Notes: generated by a model not told the origin, from the letters alone. A stretch of DNA of 64,000 nt from Exophiala sp. HKRS030 (GCA_023897205.1 JAHWDD010000005.1:2914001-2978000), one strand, 5' to 3'; positions 22,333 through 33,693 are shown, numbered from the stretch's first letter. A program made the numbers and translations.

Positions 22333-23039
22333 TCAATTCACCTCTCTTATTTTGCCGGTCTCGATCTCGTACAAAACGCCGATGACCTCCGGAGCGTTCC
22401 CACCGAACTGAGGATCATTCTTGATCAAAGCCACGTCTTCTCTGATACTGCCTTCCAAGCTGTAATAGAGAAGTCAGCACTTTCCGGAAAGTATCAAGCG
22501 CGGAAAGCTTTGCTTACTCTGTGATCTCGCCGAAGTCCAGGGAGTGGATCGTCGACTCGGAAAGAGAGGACATTTTCTTGATGTTCTCACGCACCTCATT
22601 GTCGTGTACGTGAGTAGTGCCACAATCTGCAAATCAGGTATCAGCGCCTGTGAGGCATTGCAAGCCCAAGATCGAGGGGCCATACCAGTATGATGCACAA
22701 CCAAGATCAGGCCGAGCGGGTTGATAGTATGCAACACCAAAAGAGATCGCATCGCGTCTGAGGCCCTTCCACCAGCGTTTCGAATCACAGCTGTTGGTCC
22801 AGTCTCCAATCCGAGGAACTCCTCCGGGATGACTCTGGGGTCGCTGCAGGATACTATTTATCTGTCAGTCTGTGGTACCGTGAAGATTGAGGCGACTCAT
22901 GTGCGTACGAATGACCTGCTCCTTTGTTACCGTTCTTCAACCACATGTCTCGCATTTTCATCAACGGAGGCGGCGCGGTATAGGTCTTGGCGAACTTGGC
23001 GTTTCCCTCAAGAAATCGAGTGAGCATCTTGCTGGCCAT
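22333..23039 (-). CDS. Beta-class carbonic-anhydrase-like protein
   Basis: Four exons (22916-23039, 22686-22853, 22518-22626, 22333-22459) with introns of 62, 59 and 58 bp give 175 residues in one frame. The zinc and catalytic motifs are rebuilt by splicing: SCSDPR at the start of exon 2 and HHTDCGT across the second junction, giving the Cys, Asp-Arg pair, His and Cys expected of beta carbonic anhydrases. RNAGGRASDAMRSLLVLH is the typical middle helix. These enzymes interconvert CO2 and bicarbonate. This is the short fungal form; some members of this subgroup have poorly documented activity, so 'like' is appropriate. Start codon chosen at MASKMLTRFLEGN, the normal N-terminus. Confidence 0.88.
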
Positions 23040-23640
23040 GTCAAAGTGTTTGTTTCAAGGTTTCGATTTGGGATGAGCCGGTCGAGTGCTTGAGATGCTT
23101 CCAGTTCTGTTTGCTGTGTTGGGAACTGGTAGTCGAATGCGTGTAGGTTTGGATTGAAGGAGATGAGGTTTGCTGCAGGTTTCAGTTGTTCAGGACGCCA
23201 CTCCAGGGGTTTATATCCCATCACGGCCATCTTTCCATTCTCATGATACGCACGCAAACAAGCATTCGCACCATCGATCCCTACGGCCTCCGCCAAGGCT
23301 CGAAATCGGTAGTAGTAGTAATCAAGCGATTCCCCGTTTGACCCGATCTTCGAGTCCCTGGGCTGTGCCTCGTATCACTTAGTCAGGAGGATTTTGCTGC
23401 AGCAATTGTCAGCCCGCGAGTGTGCGCCCGCGCCCGAGCCCGCGCCCGCACCCCGCTCCCGCACCCGGGGCACGTTGTCACTGCAGACGTCAAATCAACA
23501 CAGAGGTATGTACCAAGCCTCTCCAATCGACGCCGAAGTCTTACCAGCCCAATCCTCCTCGGATTTTCTCTCACCACAGTAATCGTCTAACGGCCTTAGG
23601 ACAACACGAAAGGTGTAATTCTTGTGAAGGCAAGTGAATA
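23040..23640 (-). other. Unidentified coding-like stretch upstream of the carbonic anhydrase
   Basis: From 23352 down into the carbonic anhydrase start, one minus frame stays open and reads like protein (GIDGANACLRAYHENGK, MGYKPLEWRPEQLKP). A second open piece at about 23490-23640 (GERKSEEDWAGKTSASIGEAW) could be joined to it by a long intron with a GTACAT donor and a CAG acceptor. I could not find a start codon in frame. It may be a gene remnant. Confidence 0.3.
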
Positions 23641-23715
23641 TCCCTCGTCATGAATAATTATCAACCATGTAGTTTGGGAAACGGCCGGGAGGGTGGGAAG
23701 ATGGAAGGGAGGTTG

Positions 23716-23722
23716 TATATAA
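23716..23722 (+). promoter_or_regulatory. TATATAA box of the NmrA-like gene
   Basis: TATATAA lies 140 bp upstream of the start codon at 23862. Confidence 0.4.
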
Positions 23723-23861
23723 GCATGATTAAGTCTCCCTGGCTTCAGAGAACTTCCAAGCTCAACACCACACAACATTCAATAACGCAACAGTACAAAA
23801 CTTCCAAACAAGCATTATTCCTCAAGTATCGTCCAATCCCCTCAGGTTTCAGAATATCGCA

Positions 23862-25045
23862 ATGAATTCCAAACGTATCCTTATCATCGGCGGCACCGGC
23901 GCGCAAGGCTTCGCCATCGTTCAAGCACTTCTGAACGCATCCCCAGCCTACGAAGTCAGAGTCCTCTCTCGCAAACCGGATGCGCCAAACACCAAAGCCG
24001 CATTCGCTGGCCTGCCAGTCGAGTTTGCAAAAGGCTCTTTCATGGACTTTGATGCCATTAAGGCCGCCCTGCAAGACTGCTATGGTGTCTTTGTCAACAC
24101 TGATGGTAAAGCTCTGATTTTGACAGAATCTGATGATCCAGAAAGCTGAGTGAGTGTTGTCCAGGATTCACCGTCAATGAACGAGACGAACTGTGGGCCG
24201 GCGTGCGGATTTGGGAAGTTGCGAATTTGATTCCCACGCTCAGACATTTCGTCTATGGTAGCATCGACTACTACCTCCAACATACCGGTTTCGACATGAA
24301 GTACGGGGCGCATCATACCAAGTAAGAGAAGCCCACCACATGGTTGACGCCGGATGCTAACAGCCAAATAGTGGAAAAGGACGCGTTAACTCGTATCTTC
24401 AATCACAGGCTTCCGAAACCTCTGAAACAGGCTTGACTTGGTACGTCGCAACCTCTTGAACGGCCAGACGAGAGCTAACTCTGCCATAGGTCCATCCTCA
24501 ATACTGCCGTATACGACGAGGACCTTTTTGGTGGACCGTTGATGGCACACATCGAGGAAGACGGGACCCGCACCTTTGCTTTCCCACTCGGTGACGGACA
24601 TATTCCCATGATGACTCTCCGGGATATGGGAGTTTTCACTCTGAAGGTGTTTCAAGACCGTGAGCGGTGGTCGGGAAAGACTTTGAACCTGGCCTCGCAT
24701 TTCGCCACTGGACCGGAGCTCGCCAAAGCTCTCACCAAGGCGGCCGGCGTCAAAGCAGTGTACAAAAACATCAGCTATGAAGAATGGACTGCCACTCTGG
24801 AATTCGCAGACGCGCCCGTCGCGACTACAGATCCAGAAGGCATCACCGTGGGCCAGAATTTTGCCATGTGGTGGCCAGGGTTCCAAGACAGCATTCTCTT
24901 GCCGACCAGGGACATGAAACTGTTGAAGGAGATCCATCCCGAATTGGAGACCCTGGAGGGGTGGATGAAAAGAGTTGGACATGACGGAACAAGAAAAGGA
25001 GTTTTGAAAGGCTGGATCGATGCTGGTATTGGACCAAAGGCTTGA
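23862..25045 (+). CDS. NmrA-like NAD(P)-binding protein
   Basis: Four exons (23862-24105, 24165-24321, 24372-24440, 24490-25045) with introns of 59, 50 and 49 bp give 341 residues. The N-terminus has the Rossmann motif GGTGAQG (about residues 10-16) after a hydrophobic strand. Then come VRVLSRKPD at the end of strand 2, where NADP-type specificity is set, and HFVYGSID and PTRDMKLLKEIHP later on. Members of this atypical short-chain dehydrogenase family are either redox-sensing regulators that bind NAD(P) without catalysis (NmrA type) or reductases. The sequence does not decide between these. Its neighbours give no pathway hint. Confidence 0.85.
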
Positions 25046-25453
25046 CTGCTGTTATGTTGTAGCTTGATTGAATAGAATCCGGCGTTCGAGGTTGCAATCT
25101 CTAGGGCGGCCGTCGAACGTCATGAGAATAAAAGTGGCCGGATCTGAAAACATAAACACAACTCATCCAACACCGAAGCGCCCGACGATGCGAAACACTC
25201 TCCGCTCTCAAGTGGTGCAATGTATGGATGCGTTTGTTTGTTGGCCGGGGGCCGGGGGGGGAGCCCGTCGTTTAACCAACGCTACAGAGGCTGTTCCATG
25301 TTGTACGTGGTGTGGGTACCAGTTATTTATTGAGCCTACCTTGGTCTTAATAGCTTGGCGGCAGCCGCTTGTCAACCGGTGCCAGATTATCACCACTGGC
25401 TCGTCGTTCAGAAGCCTCGGGATTCATGTGACATATGGTGGTTTGTAGCCGCT
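25046..25453. other. Convergent intergenic region
   Basis: Lies between two genes that converge. It has a short G-rich run near 25245-25262 and no ORF of interest. Confidence 0.4.
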
Positions 25454-27147
25454 TCATTGCCTCCGCTCGCTCATTTGGGTTCCGTGCATGAAGAGCATTA
25501 CTGCCGAGTTACCCACCTCGCATGCCTCAAGGGCATCAAGATATTTGCCTGCGATCAACCAACGTTGCTTGAAGGTTCCAAGGATTTGCTCCAGCGAATT
25601 GAGATTTCGTTGGTAATCCGCCTCTCCTGTTCGCTTGGCAAGTCGTTGCTGTACTACGGCCGCTTGATATAGGGAGTATGGAACAAATGGTGACATCACC
25701 CCGATATTGCGTTTAGCAGGGTCGCCGAACAAATGCTTGGAGAATAGTGCTATTCGGGTGGACGTCGATTCTAGCGATTGCAAAAATCGCGCGTTGTTCG
25801 TCCTCGGCGTAGTGTGTGGACGATAAAGCAGCATCGTAGAGCGTGAAAAGGCCGCTGAAGGCAGTCAGCGCTCGAAGCAAGCGAATATGGTTCTCATTAC
25901 TTGCTGCAGAGACCCATCGCGGCACAGAACAGGCCAAAATGAGTTTCTTGCTCCATGAGTAGAGGCAAAAAAGCGTTCAAGGTCTGTTCGAGTTGGACGG
26001 CCTCTTCTTTCTGGAAGGTGGCATCCGTGGCCGGATCGAAGACATGTCGAACCACTCTTCCGATCAGGTGCGCGGCCTGGCACTCGCGGGCGAAAGGGCC
26101 GACTCTGATATTAGAAGGAGTGGAAAGGTTGATGTTGGGAGCTTCAGCGTACACCTGTTAAATATCAGTATTGAAGTCCCAGGGACAGGGTTGGCAAGAT
26201 CACATCGTTTTCCCATGCATCGAGCTCGATTGGAAGAGTGTCGGTTGGCTGAGGGTCATCGGCGGCGAAGATTTTGTCTCCCGTAAAGAGGCTGATGGAC
26301 CTATCCAAAACGAAGATAGCCCACCACAGTCGCTTTCGCAGCTCAATCAACACTTGATCTTCTAATCCCGTATCAGCTTGCCTCTTTTTCAGCCCAATTG
26401 ATCGTGCCGCCCTCGCGCACGCCGCTATGGACATAGATGCAGCGGGATATATGCCGTGTCCCATTTCGTAAAGGACGATTAGGACCATAGCTTGGATGAG
26501 TTCCAGCGTAGGCATAGTGAGAGACTGTAGGGCTCCGATGAAACTCTTCGCCATGACATAGGTTGAAGAATGCATCGTCTGGGCATGATGCCCGGCAGAT
26601 TCCACTTCGTCGGGTCGCCGAATGAGCAGATGAATAGAAAGGCATAACAGTGTAAAATTCGCCCGGGGATGCGAGTACAGTGTTGATACCTGGCTCAGAA
26701 ATTGCTTTCGTGATATTATGGGCACCCGTATGTAGATTCCGGCAAAATACCTGGTTGCGGTCTCTCCCATCTGCTGGACATCGCCCAACACGGTCGAGGC
26801 CTGCCTGGTAATGAAAAGGTCCAGCGTCGCGTCCCTGAGGGTGGGAAACTGGAATGGATCGATATCAATACTTGATGGAATCGAAAGGGCTGTCTGATAC
26901 TGGTCTGGAGGCTCTATCGTGATAGACGAGCTGCCAGGGTTTGGGTAGACCTGATTGGATGCGGGCTCGTAATGGCATTCGCGGCCGACTCTGTTCTAGG
27001 TATCAGATCGTGGCGAATGGTAGAGGAGCAGCGACCATACCGACTGCAGGTCCCGCAGGCGGGCAACGCCTTGTTGCACTTGCGCTTGTGATGCTTGCAG
27101 GGGGTACAGGCAATCAAGGCCACTCCGTATTCCATTTGTGCATCCAT
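25454..27147 (-). CDS. Zn2Cys6 transcription factor with one homopolymer frameshift
   Basis: Four exons (27036-27147, 26204-26988, 25901-26154, 25454-25854) with introns of 47, 49 and 46 bp. The Zn2Cys6 cluster is at residues about 14-45 (CTPCKHHKRKC..., last cysteine in GREC), and its final cysteine comes from exon 2, which fixes the first intron. The middle homology region includes RLWWAIFVLDRSISL. The last exon changes frame inside the run of five A (T on the coding strand) at 25782-25786. Removing one base joins EDEQRAI to LQSLESTSTRIALF, and the total is then 517 codons. I think it is a sequence error or a very recent mutation. Target genes are unknown; it sits next to the NmrA-like gene, with which it converges. 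Confidence 0.75.
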
Positions 27148-27601
27148 CCTCGTCGGTAATGTGCAGATTCCTCAGAGAACCGCAATCGTAAGCCAGCGGC
27201 GTTAGAGGCTAGGTGTTCCGCTCACTGCGGCTCGAGAGAAATGCATGATTGCCATCTCAGCGTGGTCCGTGGCCGGTGAGAAGCTGTTTAATTACGCCCA
27301 CTGATGAAGGGTTATCCATGATGATGGATTGATAAGTGCACGAGGTTACACAGTTTTCATAGGATGCTTAGACCGTAAAGGCTAGCTCCACGGCCTATCG
27401 CGGCTTCTGGGCAGTCCAAATGTTCCTTTTCTCAGGGATACGGCAGCCGACCGAATCTGTCCAGGCACAGGGCGGCATCACTAACCTACCCAATCGGGGC
27501 GAACACTTTACCACGTTTACTTTGCTCGGTACCTGAAATACACACACCTGGTCTCAGTTCCCCTCGAATAACCCTCACCACCATCTCACATCGCCGTCAG
27601 C
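27148..27601. other. Intergenic region
   Basis: Upstream region of the regulator on the minus strand and of the delta-COP fragment on the plus strand. No gene seen. Confidence 0.35.
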
Positions 27602-27680
27602 ATGGTCGTCCTCGCCGCCTCCATCTGCACCCGCGGCGGCAAGGCCCTGCTGTTCCGCTCATTCACGGAGATCGTTTTCT
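27602..27680 (+). pseudogene. First-exon fragment of coatomer delta subunit (delta-COP)
   Basis: The first 17 codons, MVVLAASICTRGGKALL, are the highly conserved N-terminus of the COPI delta subunit, and FRSFTEI corresponds to the usual RQFREI. After about position 27673 the match ends and no further delta-COP sequence follows, so this is a truncated copy that kept its start region. An intact essential copy must exist elsewhere. Confidence 0.6.
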
Positions 27681-27701
27681 TGCTAGTCACACTCTTCCCC
27701 T

Positions 27702-28364
27702 TCACGCAACATTTGAAAGACTCCTATTGCTTCCTGTGCTTTGCGCGAATGCACATTGAAATACCTCTTCTTTGCCCGCCTCAAGCGAAATCCTCCCTAG
27801 CTTGCCATCGATGTTAATAGTAAGAGTGCCATTCCAAATGCAGCAGTTCGCCGTACCTCTGGAGCTCTTCTGAAGCCAGTATAATAACAAATTCTGAAGG
27901 TGCTCGTCGTAGAAGTTATGAAGCTACATTTCGTCATGTACAGATAGACTGAGAAAACATGGGTGACAGAAGTACGTCTTCGGATCCCCAACAGACCAGA
28001 CACGGGCCAGACGAGAAAGGTAATGCGCTTCGCGGCCACTAACACGTCTTCTAAGGACACTCGTCAGAGGCATTTCTCCCTCCGGAATGACGAATTTCGT
28101 CCCGGGAGGGGCCTCTACAAGCTGAACAGGCATGTAATTAAAGAGACAAGGGGCCTCTAAAGCTAGTTTCAACAAAGCCATGGAGGAGACTGCATATCGC
28201 CCCAATCTTAAAGTCCTGCGGGCCCAACGGGGCAACTGCTGCCCATCAGTGGTTAATGCGGTCTTCAGGTGTTTCAGATGAGTTCTTTTAGCTTCCAGAG
28301 CCCGCTGAATATGACTGACTAGGCTTTCGGGGTTAAGATCCGGTGGCAGCTCTCGTATAGTCAA
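27702..28364 (-). pseudogene. OTT_1508-like deaminase-family protein with an in-frame stop
   Basis: One minus frame runs from 28364 to 27702 with a single TAG at 27924-27926. It has a helical N-terminal half (QLPRWARRTLRLGRYAV, MPLTSVLRR, ARVWSVGDP) and then VHDEM, the place of the HAEM zinc/catalytic motif in this deaminase-fold family. The TAG directly follows this motif; CAG (Gln) is the expected codon there. After the stop come LHNFYDEH and a cysteine pair (NCCIW), as in the family but degenerate. A C-to-T change would create the stop, as RIP does. The family assignment rests on motif pattern only. Such genes are common near HET and NLR genes in fungi. Confidence 0.5.
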
Positions 28365-28391
28365 GATGTGTGTAACCCATTCCAGGGTGCC

Positions 28392-29497
28392 TTGATCATC
28401 AATGCGTCCATCATACCGTCACCCGATCGCACGGACGAGAAGAAACAAAGAATATCAGCTTCCACCGCCGCTTGTCGGGCTTCGAAGACCTGCCGGTGGC
28501 CATCGGGGAGGTCAGTCGGCTATTGGGCATCAAGGGAGCTCATAGCGAAGGAGGGCCAGCATTTGCTTCCGATGTGCTTCGTATTGAGGGCCGTGGCCCT
28601 GTGGGCGTGCACCTTAGTATCGTCAATGTTCCTGGCTTGATCTCTGTGGCCAACGAAGAACAGACCGACGATGACGTGGAAACGGTACAAGGATCGTGGA
28701 TGGCTATATTTCCGACCGCCGGAGTATTATACTCGCAGTGGTGCAGGCTGGAAATGATATCGCCAACCAAAGCATCATCAAGAAATCTCGTTCTTTTGAT
28801 AAAGACGGAGAGAGGACAGTGGGCATCATCACGAAACCAGACCTAATCAACCAAGGTTCAGAGAAGCGCATTGTCCTACTGCCATCAAACAAAGACACTA
28901 CGGAACTGAAGCTGGGATTTTTCTTGGTGAAAAATCCGGCCCCGAATGAGCTAACGAAAGGCATTACACCTCAGCAGAGACAAAAGGACGAGATCCAGTA
29001 CTTTCACACCCCTCCATGGAAAGAGCAGTCCCTCGATCCCGCACGACTAGGTATCGTTGCGTTACGAACATATCTACAGCAACTTTTCGATCGACACATC
29101 GAGAAAGAACTGCCCAAAGTCCGACACGATGTGCGCGAGCTGCTTCATAAGACTGAAGCTGATCTGGCGACCATGAGCGAGGAACGTGATAGCGCTTTGA
29201 AAATGCGCATGTTTTTAACTCGCTTAGCCATGGCGTTCGACCAGCTCGTGGCCTCAGCACTGAATGGGACCTACGACGATGTCGACATGACGTTCTTCAA
29301 TCTTCACGAGAAACATACGTCTCACCTCTTGTGGGCCACTGTTCAGAACTTGAACACCAAGTTCGCCGACACCATGAGAGATCGTGGCGCGAAACCGCGC
29401 GTTGTGGTCTCCTCGGAGGATAACTATTCCGACACGGAACTAGCTGAGGATGATGACGGTCAGATACTGGTGTCAGAGAACGACATGAAAAGACGAG
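28392..29497 (+). pseudogene. Dynamin-like GTPase, truncated at both ends and frameshifted
   Basis: Coding similarity begins abruptly at SIIPSPDRTDEKKQR, so the P-loop (GxxxxGKS) is missing. It continues through FEDLPVAIGEV, VPGLISVANEEQTDDDVETVQ (G3 region) and the TKPDL G4 motif into the middle domain, and stops near 29497 at NDMKRR. The frame shifts at 28460-28461 (TT, one T missing) and 28689-28690 (AA, one A missing). Missing ends mean this is a pseudogene even if the two shifts are sequence errors. Intact relatives are mitochondrial or septum-associated dynamins, or the short fungal antiviral/Mx-like group; which one cannot be told. Confidence 0.7.
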
Positions 29498-30531
29498 GTA
29501 GATTTCGCACCAGCTCGGGTTTACACAATGAAGCTTACTGTCTATACTGTATACGGCAAAGGCTACAATATCCGCATCATAGGGTGTTGTACTATACAGT
29601 ACAGAATGATACACAGTCACAGTATGTTTCAGGTTTATACACCCGCAGTAATCGGGGGTATATTGATTTTACCTATTTGTGGCGCTGACGGAAGGTGACA
29701 TCCGTAGCCTCCTCGAACTGAAAAGGTCCGTCACACCACGCGTTCTCATAGTTTCGTATGACCAGGGATGGGCTGTCGGCTCTTATATCCGCATTTAGTA
29801 CGTTTCAGAACGTCACGACGAGACTGGAGTGGGATCTCAGTAGGATATACGACCGCTTATTGTGGTGTCTTCCATGCTCGTCGGGGTTGACGAGTACGTC
29901 CATGCTGATTTAACCTTCTACTGTACCTCATTAAGTACGTCGTACATAGTTATGTTGATATTTTGCTCTGTCAGAGCTCCGTGCTCAAAGGAAGTGCATC
30001 GCCGGATAAATCTTCCGTTCTCATTTAGTATTCCCGTCGTTCTGTGGCTATGTGTGTGCGCGTGTGTGTGAGAGAGAGAGAGAAAGGGAGAGACGTGCGT
30101 CGAAGGGTGTCAAACTCTGAGGTAAGATGAAAGGGCAATATCGGTCGCAAAGGAACCGCAGATAATAGACTCTTCAATGTATCACGAAAGTAGTCGCTGG
30201 AGGCGTACATGTTGTCTCTTATCGGAAACTCTCGACTTAATATAGATCTATCTGTTTGAGTGGTACGAGCGTACTGAATAAGGTGTCCTACAAACCTCAC
30301 TCTAGGGCATATACGCTATATACAACTTTCTTCATGGCTGAGGGCTGTTCTATCGCTTATACATCTTGAACAGCCGCATTACCATATGTTGATAGTGTTT
30401 ATGAGCGATCATCTGTCTTCAATAGGAGACAAATCACTGACAATATTATTATTCGATCAGGGGCTGGTGTAATAGCTCGTTCCTCACGGTGCGAATCCTA
30501 ATGCTTACATCTCTCTATATGCTATCTAGAG
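29498..30531. other. Gene-free stretch with a microsatellite
   Basis: No gene seen. A TG/CG then GA simple repeat occupies 30051-30093. Short inverted ACTGTATAC/ACTATACAGT-like motifs lie near 29540-29605. Confidence 0.4.
30051..30093. repeat. (TG)n-(GA)n microsatellite
   Basis: Alternating TG/CG units followed by GA units and a purine tail. Confidence 0.7.
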
Positions 30532-33500
30532 TCACCGGCCTAACCGGCATATGGGACATCGACATTTTTCCCTTCTCCAATACTGTTGGCCGTAGTGGAC
30601 AGTGATTTCTTCCGCATCATAAATATTTTCTTCGGCAACGATTGCCATCCTAAACTTCCCTGATACCCTCATGCCCTTGAAGCGGGCCAATGGGTCACAA
30701 CTGTGATTGAACAGTCGAGAGATATTGCCGGACTCAGCACAGTTAATCTGGGCGACTGTGGGCTCGCCAGGGATATCGCCCCGGCCCACCTGTATACATT
30801 GACCATTGTCGTACGTATCGGGAGGCGCTAATGTCCCCGTAAGGAAGGCGATAATGGTGCCCTTCGAATACGCGATTTGGCCCACTTCCTTCGCGACGGC
30901 TTGCAGACCTCGATTTTCGCCCCCATATTTGTCGTTATAATTCCGAATGCGAGGCGGTGTCTCGTGACGAGTGGCGGCGCAATGGCAATTTCTCTCATGG
31001 CACAGGTCGCACGGGCAGTTGCTCTGATGACACAACTTGCACGGAATCCCTCCAGAAGGAGGCAGGGATGTTGGGTCAACCGGCCACGGTGAGTCGTTGG
31101 GCCAGTCTTCAGGTCTGGGCCACTCTGGATATGCACCAGGATCATATATGTTTTCGTCCTTTGCTGGGAAGTCTTCCAGAATGGAGACCAACTCTCCGTC
31201 CGAAACTTTGTCCAATGATACGCTCAGGTTTGCCCAGATGAAGTCGACATCGTCTGCCGCGGGATCCAGGGAGTGTTCAAATGCTCTCCCCGCGACGCAG
31301 AGAGCGGGCATATACTCGGTCTTCAGATGAGAAAGTAACGAGGCAAAGTCTCCTTCGTCGAGGTTGAGCCCAAGATGTGGGAGAAAAGCTAAATTTTTGC
31401 GTTTCGAAGGGGATGAAGCAAAGGATACCTGGAAACGCCATGCAGTATTCCCGCCACTTCGCCCCCTGAGTTCGATGGTACTGGCACTGGCGGCGGTTCA
31501 TCCCCGTGCGCTGAAGAATTTTTGCAATGACAGCTGGGTCACTCCTTAGACGGCCTTGGTTGATCTCGTCGATATGATCGGCAAGACGGACTTGGAACAA
31601 CCGAGTAAGGAAGTTATGAAAGGCAGTCTTGCGTGAAAGCATACTGAGGAATTTCACATCGTTCTCGAGCATTTGGGCCGGATCTTGGATCCGAAGTTGT
31701 CTTTTGGACGCATTTGTGGTGAGATATAATCGTATCGCTGTGGGTTCGGGGTCTCGACGACCGTGGACAATATCGAGGAACTGCTGGATTGCGTCTCTAC
31801 TCCGAATAGCCGTCACCATCCGTGAGACTAGATCGTTGCGGATCTCAGTTTCAGTCATTACCGTATCGGCTGAACTGTGCATAGTCTGAATCGTCGTCTT
31901 TTTGCGAGAGTGCTGCTGGATCGGCGCGTCTCTAGGCCTCTTTCGGGGTCTGGCCTCCTGCTTGTTCATCCTAAGTTCGTTCGCTGTCGCTTTACCGTCC
32001 CGGGTCGGCGCACGGTTTCTACCTAGCCGCTCGCGTCCTTGAGACTGTATCGAGTCGTGAACTGGCTGTGAAACTTCGTCGCCTTGCTCGCGCTGTGGCT
32101 CATTCGGGGCACGGAACTCCAAAAACGCATTTGGGATAGGAAATCCATCGCAATTGGGGCTGCATTCAGAGTAACCTTCGATGCTCCAACCAGGGTGGCC
32201 ATAGTTCACGGCTTCGGCAACGGTGGGGCCAACGGTACCACCTTGATGGTAGCTGTCGCCCCACACCACGACCACCTCCCGCGCACGTTGGACCAATGTG
32301 ACAAAGGAAGCACCCATGGCTCTGAGCTTTGACCGCGGAATCCAGCGCGAAGCGTGTCGTACTTTCTGTTCACATTTCCCGCGTTTCACTTCGTTTTCGA
32401 CGAGGTAGCCATCTTTCCGAGCCACAACATACCAGAGTTTCTCTCTGCCATAGTGTAGGACGTTCAGCGACGGCAGCTTACCGTCCTCACGGTGTATGAC
32501 AAATAGTGATCCGTCATCGCCAGACACGTATCCATACGGCCAGTGGAGTCCTGGGACGCGGTACTTGGTGCGATCCAACATGTTACCTTTCAGAGGCCAG
32601 ATGGGGGACTCTGCGGGTAAGCCCAATTGTCGCCGAGCTTCGGCAGTCTGCGCCGAAAGATCGGTACAGTATCGCATCTTGCTCATCGCCTCAGGATCGG
32701 CCAGACGACGCTCCAACATCTCTGATAGTTCATCTGGCTCTGTGGGTGTGAAGCTGGTCTCGCTGATCTCAAGCGTCTCCGGATCCTCGGTCCGTGAAAT
32801 GTAAAAGATGTCGTCTCTGGCCCGAGGCGAGACCCAAACTTAGACATACGCGTTGTAATCCTAGGCAAGGCGCGGGCATCGGTTTCAAAGTCGCTCGGGA
32901 GCACGTACTTAAACACTCCTGTTTCACGTGCTCCAAGTGCCTCGGCCTGAGAGAAAAGAAACGGCATATCGCGACACTGCTCCATGTTCATGGGCACTAG
33001 AACGACGACGCCCTGCTCCACCCGATAAGAGATGGTGATGTTGGGATTTCGAGGAATTCCAGAGACGCTCTGTGCCGAAGTGTCGGACTGAGACATTGTC
33101 GACATGATAGCGTGGCTCGAACGGTGTGGTCTAGTCACGCCCACTGCAGTATTTTCTTTGACTTGTGGGCTTTCCATGCTAGTAGGAACTGTGGTCGGTA
33201 CAGTGGTTGGGGCGGTGCAAGATGGATCAGGAATAGAAGTTGATGGAGCGCGATTCTCGTCCACGTTCAACCCACGGAGCAGCGGCGTTGGTGTCGCCGG
33301 ATGGTCTGGCCTCGCGCTGGAATCTACAGAAATAGGTCCATCCTTTTGTGTGCATTCCGCGGTCTCTGAAGAGTTTCGGCCAATTTGCTGTCTCTTATGT
33401 GGTGGTTGATCTAAGGTCTGTAATGGATTTTTCGGAGTGGCGTTTCCGTCATCAGCTTCCGTGCTCCGGTCGTGCCCCGTGTTGTTACCGGAGCCTTCAA

Positions 33501-33693
33501 CCATTTCTTTAACACTCTGAATATCTTGCGCCAACTTATCAATGATGGACCGGATCGTCTTCCAAGGCGGTTGGCTTGGCTTGCGCGATTTGGGGGACCG
33601 GCGCCTGCCGGGTGACCCATGCTTATCCACGACATCTAGGAGCTTCTTGAATGTGTCTTCTATACCTTGTATTCTTGCGTTGACGGCCGACAT
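30532..33693 (-). CDS. JmjC demethylase - SET methyltransferase fusion protein
   Basis: Three coding blocks (32850-33693, 31429-32814, 30532-31388) join in phase through two short candidate introns of 35 and 40 nt to give 1028 residues. Residues 1-220 are a helical start and a polar, Ser/Pro/Thr-rich linker. About 230-270 has a JmjN-like stretch (CRDMPFLFSQAEALG). About 370-485 is a JmjC domain of KDM4 type: Fe ligands H389 and E391 (IHRED) and H471 (YHQGG), 2-oxoglutarate contacts in LNVLHYGREKLWYVV, and EAVNYGHPGW. A basic linker follows (about 540-580). Residues 860-880 are a cysteine cluster, 903-1012 a SET domain with NISRLFNHSC, and 1019-1024 a post-SET C-x-C-x2-C. All key residues of both enzymes are present. 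The introns are unusually short, so a frameshift at 32815-32849 or two separate genes remain possible. It lies 515 bp downstream of a variant histone H3 gene on the same strand. Nuclear by inference. Confidence 0.68.

Noticed and set aside
30532..31311. SET domain as a gene of its own starting at 31311
   Set aside because: The frame is open and protein-like well upstream of that ATG and joins the JmjC part in phase, so fusion is the simpler reading; kept as an alternative.
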